The position numbers were made by a program, and so were the translations under genes. A DNA stretch of 58,745 bases from Phoronis australis (taxonomy: Eukaryota > Phoronida > Phoronidae), in NCBI GenBank assembly GCA_002633005.1, contig NMRA01000860.1:52287-111031 (forward strand), read 5' to 3'. This document shows positions 56,415 to 58,745 of the stretch, one piece after another. Below the pieces are notes generated by a model. That model had not been told where the DNA came from and did not search any database. It saw only the letters and a list, made by a program, of their open reading frames with translations. Every line of letters starts with the position of its first letter. The stretch's first letter is position 1.

Positions 56415-58745
56415 AGGGCGCGCGTGTATTAGTGGTGGTAGATAAGCAGCCTCGATTTCGCAAGCCCTTTAAATACATGTACATGGTGAAATGGCTTACA
56501 GCCGTGCCAACTGAATCTGAGATTGCGTGAAAAGGTAGCTTCTACGAGAGGAAGTAAGCAAGCTCTTATACAAAGGTAAGGTTTTTGATTATTTTAACGA
56601 TTATTCCATGTTTATTCTACCGATGCCTGTTAACTTAGGTACTCGCCGATGTCGACTTCGCGGCAGTCGCCAGTCGGGTTAATCTCTGTTGTGATGTGCG
56701 TTCCGATACTTGACGTAGCACTCGGGATCTTTTCGTACATCAAAGCTGTATTATTGTTTGAAATGATTTCTGACAGGTTTATTAGTGACAGTTACATCAA
56801 TGAATGCTGAATGTTTATGCTGTCAACTCGATATTGGTTAGTGATTTAAGATTACAATCAAAGCCCATTGGCAAATGGTACGTGACAAATATCCCTATCC
56901 TATGTATTCCGGAAATCTATTACCCGTTGAAATGGAATCTATCATGTCTGTTTTCACGTGACCTTTGGTTTGTAGATTTGAGGGCTTGTACCGTGCAGAG
57001 GAGATATGCATTGCTTCTGCACCGTTCCTGAATGGAAAAAAATTGGCAAGCATTTGACTGCAGCTAACCAGCAAGATCTTCCCATCCAGTGCAAATCTGT
57101 TGTCAAAGCCTACTTTCTATATTGGAGACAACGAACAAAACCTTTCAAAAGGAACATCTATTTTTAAAAGATATGCAAGTCATTTTGTTAATTTACTTAT
57201 TCAGGTCCTTAGCGGGATATTGGCATATGGCGTTGGGGTTGTAATATTTGGTGCAACTTAATGTGTGGAAATAACAGGTAATACATGGGGGAAAGAGCAA
57301 GGTGAGGTAATCCTTAACCTTCATGAAATTTCTTCAAGTTTATTTCATGAAACTGTTTTGCTATCAGTTGTAAACCCATATATATATATATATATATATA
57401 TATATTACATTTTCTGAATTCTCAGTGACTGAATAGTCTTAACTCATGCCCTGAAATATTTCAAGTCGTTCATAAATTCAAATGACTGCCATTTTGATGG
57501 TGCGTTACGTTTTGTAATTACTCTTAAACAGCAGAAAGATCATCCATCATTTTTTAAATGACCCAAGTCTTCGTATCTTCTATTAGAAGAAAAATAAAAA
57601 AGTTTGAGATAGGGTTCCCTCAGTTTTAGACCAGAAGTATGTTTGACAGACCCATGGTTCTGTAATCGGAGTTTAAAATTGCTGAAAGTATCAAAAATAA
57701 AAAGGCTTGAAAATGGGTAACAAAGGTTTGAAATTGTCTAAAAAAAATTGCATATTTCGCAGACACGTGATGCGTTTAAAGAATTGTTATGGCTACGGAT
57801 GAAAAATAGTTGTCGCAGTTTCATACAGTACTTATTATATACACCCTTGCTTTCTGAAAATAGTAATTATTTAATTTTGTGTGGAATTGTAGAGCAGTCA
57901 CCATATCTTATTTTTGAAAAACAGGGGTAGCATTTTTGAACCAACCTGAAGTAATTAATTATTCATATTTCAATATTTGTTCCAGGTTCACTGACATTTA
58001 AGGCCACTTCAAGCCACAACATATACAAGCTCTGTTACTCCTTACTCTTCCCACAGCATTTCCACACACCAGCAGTGCTGCATGGCACAATGTACAAGTC
58101 AGTGGCCCTGGACAAATGTGAATCGCAGTACTAACTTACCATAAGACAATGTGCCAGTGGTTTGTTTGTGTATGAAGATGAACTATATGTGACTGCTACA
58201 CAAGTCAGCCTCGTTGGTGAGGATGCCATTTCATGGGCAATGAGTCATGTGTGTACAATAGCTTATTTCCTTTCCTGGAAGAAACATCAGGGACTGGAGC
58301 TAAAGAAGACATAGCGACACTCTGGTCTAGTTCAGTGTCAGATTTTGGCACAGAACGAGAGTCAAGTGACATGCTGTTGTGTCTACCTTCAAGGATCTAC
58401 TTGTGGATGTTATTGAGACTGAATGAGATTACATGAAGGAAAGCCACGTGCCGAAACTGGACATTTTTTAAAAGCGCTTCTATAGGCTATTTAGTCGGTG
58501 GGCCAGATTTTGTAGGGCCTCTAGAAAATGGTTTTTGTGAGTACTTTAGGGGGGCAATTTTATTTTGGTGTTTTTTAATTCATTTATTAGAGTGTTTTCA
58601 AAATCTAAAAAGTTCCCACATATAAAGTTGCACATTTTTGAGAAATTTGAGTTTGAAGTTACCTAATAATCACCAAAGAGCTTAGTAAACTTATATTTGT
58701 AAAAACAACAGTTTTGGTGACTTTTTTGTAAAACAAGTAATATGG
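56415..58745. other. Unassigned 3' stretch, presumably intronic
   Basis: No FN3, transmembrane or kinase exon recognised. A frame near 58160-58310 (LFVYEDELYVTATQVSLVGE) looks somewhat protein-like but matches nothing I know. Confidence 0.4.
57379..57406. repeat. (TA)n microsatellite
   Basis: About 14 uninterrupted TA dinucleotides. Confidence 0.95.

Noticed and set aside
58160-58310. Plus-strand peptide LFVYEDELYVTATQVSLVGE
   Set aside because: Looks coding-like but matches no FN3, Ig or kinase pattern, and no splice sites place it in the receptor frame.

Overview
This is eukaryotic (animal) nuclear DNA: AT-rich, gene-poor, full of nested transposons, with one spliced gene readable in its right half. 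The gene is the extracellular part of a Tie/Tek-like receptor tyrosine kinase (Ig exons followed by three eight-cysteine EGF exons, all split by phase-1 introns). With Kolobok-, pogo-, MULE-, Harbinger-, Penelope- and Helentron-like repeats, this suggests an invertebrate deuterostome (echinoderm, hemichordate or cephalochordate). I cannot name the species.

Left third (1-19.9 kb): (i) A complete pogo-type element, 458-3131, flanked by TA with perfect 18-bp terminal inverted repeats. It carries a pogo DNA-binding N-terminus and pogo C-terminal zinc finger, but an OTU cysteine-protease domain sits where the DDE transposase core belongs; two in-frame TAA codons interrupt the frame. (ii) A nest: two adjacent copies of a ~1.5-1.6 kb TIR element ('A'), the first holding a 661-bp Harbinger-like MITE (TTA duplication) and a 7.9-kb MULE-like element, 8347-16239 (identical 33-bp TIRs, perfect 9-bp target duplication). 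The MULE contains a MULE-transposase-like exon, a broken THAP domain, a short acidic ORF and subterminal tandem repeats that echo its own TIR. A deleted relative of it lies at 19.08-19.91 kb.

Middle (20-31 kb): mostly unrecognised sequence, a near-perfect 87-bp hairpin (22.83-22.92 kb), a diverged ubiquitin-specific-protease remnant on the minus strand (26.6-27.4 kb), and a 1.45-kb Kolobok-like element with TTAA duplication, long TIRs and decayed THAP-transposase sequence (28.70-30.15 kb).

Right half (33.1-58.7 kb): the Tie-like gene on the plus strand. Supported exons are Ig (33089-33331), a possible Ig-like exon (33857-34087), Ig (35832-36077), EGF1 (39194-39325), EGF2 (40070-40219) and EGF3 (56036-56167). 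A candidate further exon (56275-56414) is in phase but runs into a stop. FN3, transmembrane and kinase exons are not seen and should lie beyond the window. The EGF2-EGF3 intron is 15.8 kb, of which 13.75 kb (41308-55058) is a tandem array of ten ~1.2 or ~1.6 kb units. Unit ends (asymmetric inverted repeat, microsatellite tract, terminal hairpin then CTAG|TT) match Helentron-derived non-autonomous elements. The array carries about 15 exact AGGTCA-N-AGGTCA (DR1) nuclear-receptor-type motifs. A Penelope-like GIY-YIG remnant and a tRNA-like sequence lie in the preceding intron.

Single N characters at 15866, 19088, 24373 and 27916 look like assembly joins; the one at 15866 sits beside a near-identical 209-bp duplication. 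All calls come from reading the sequence without database searches.
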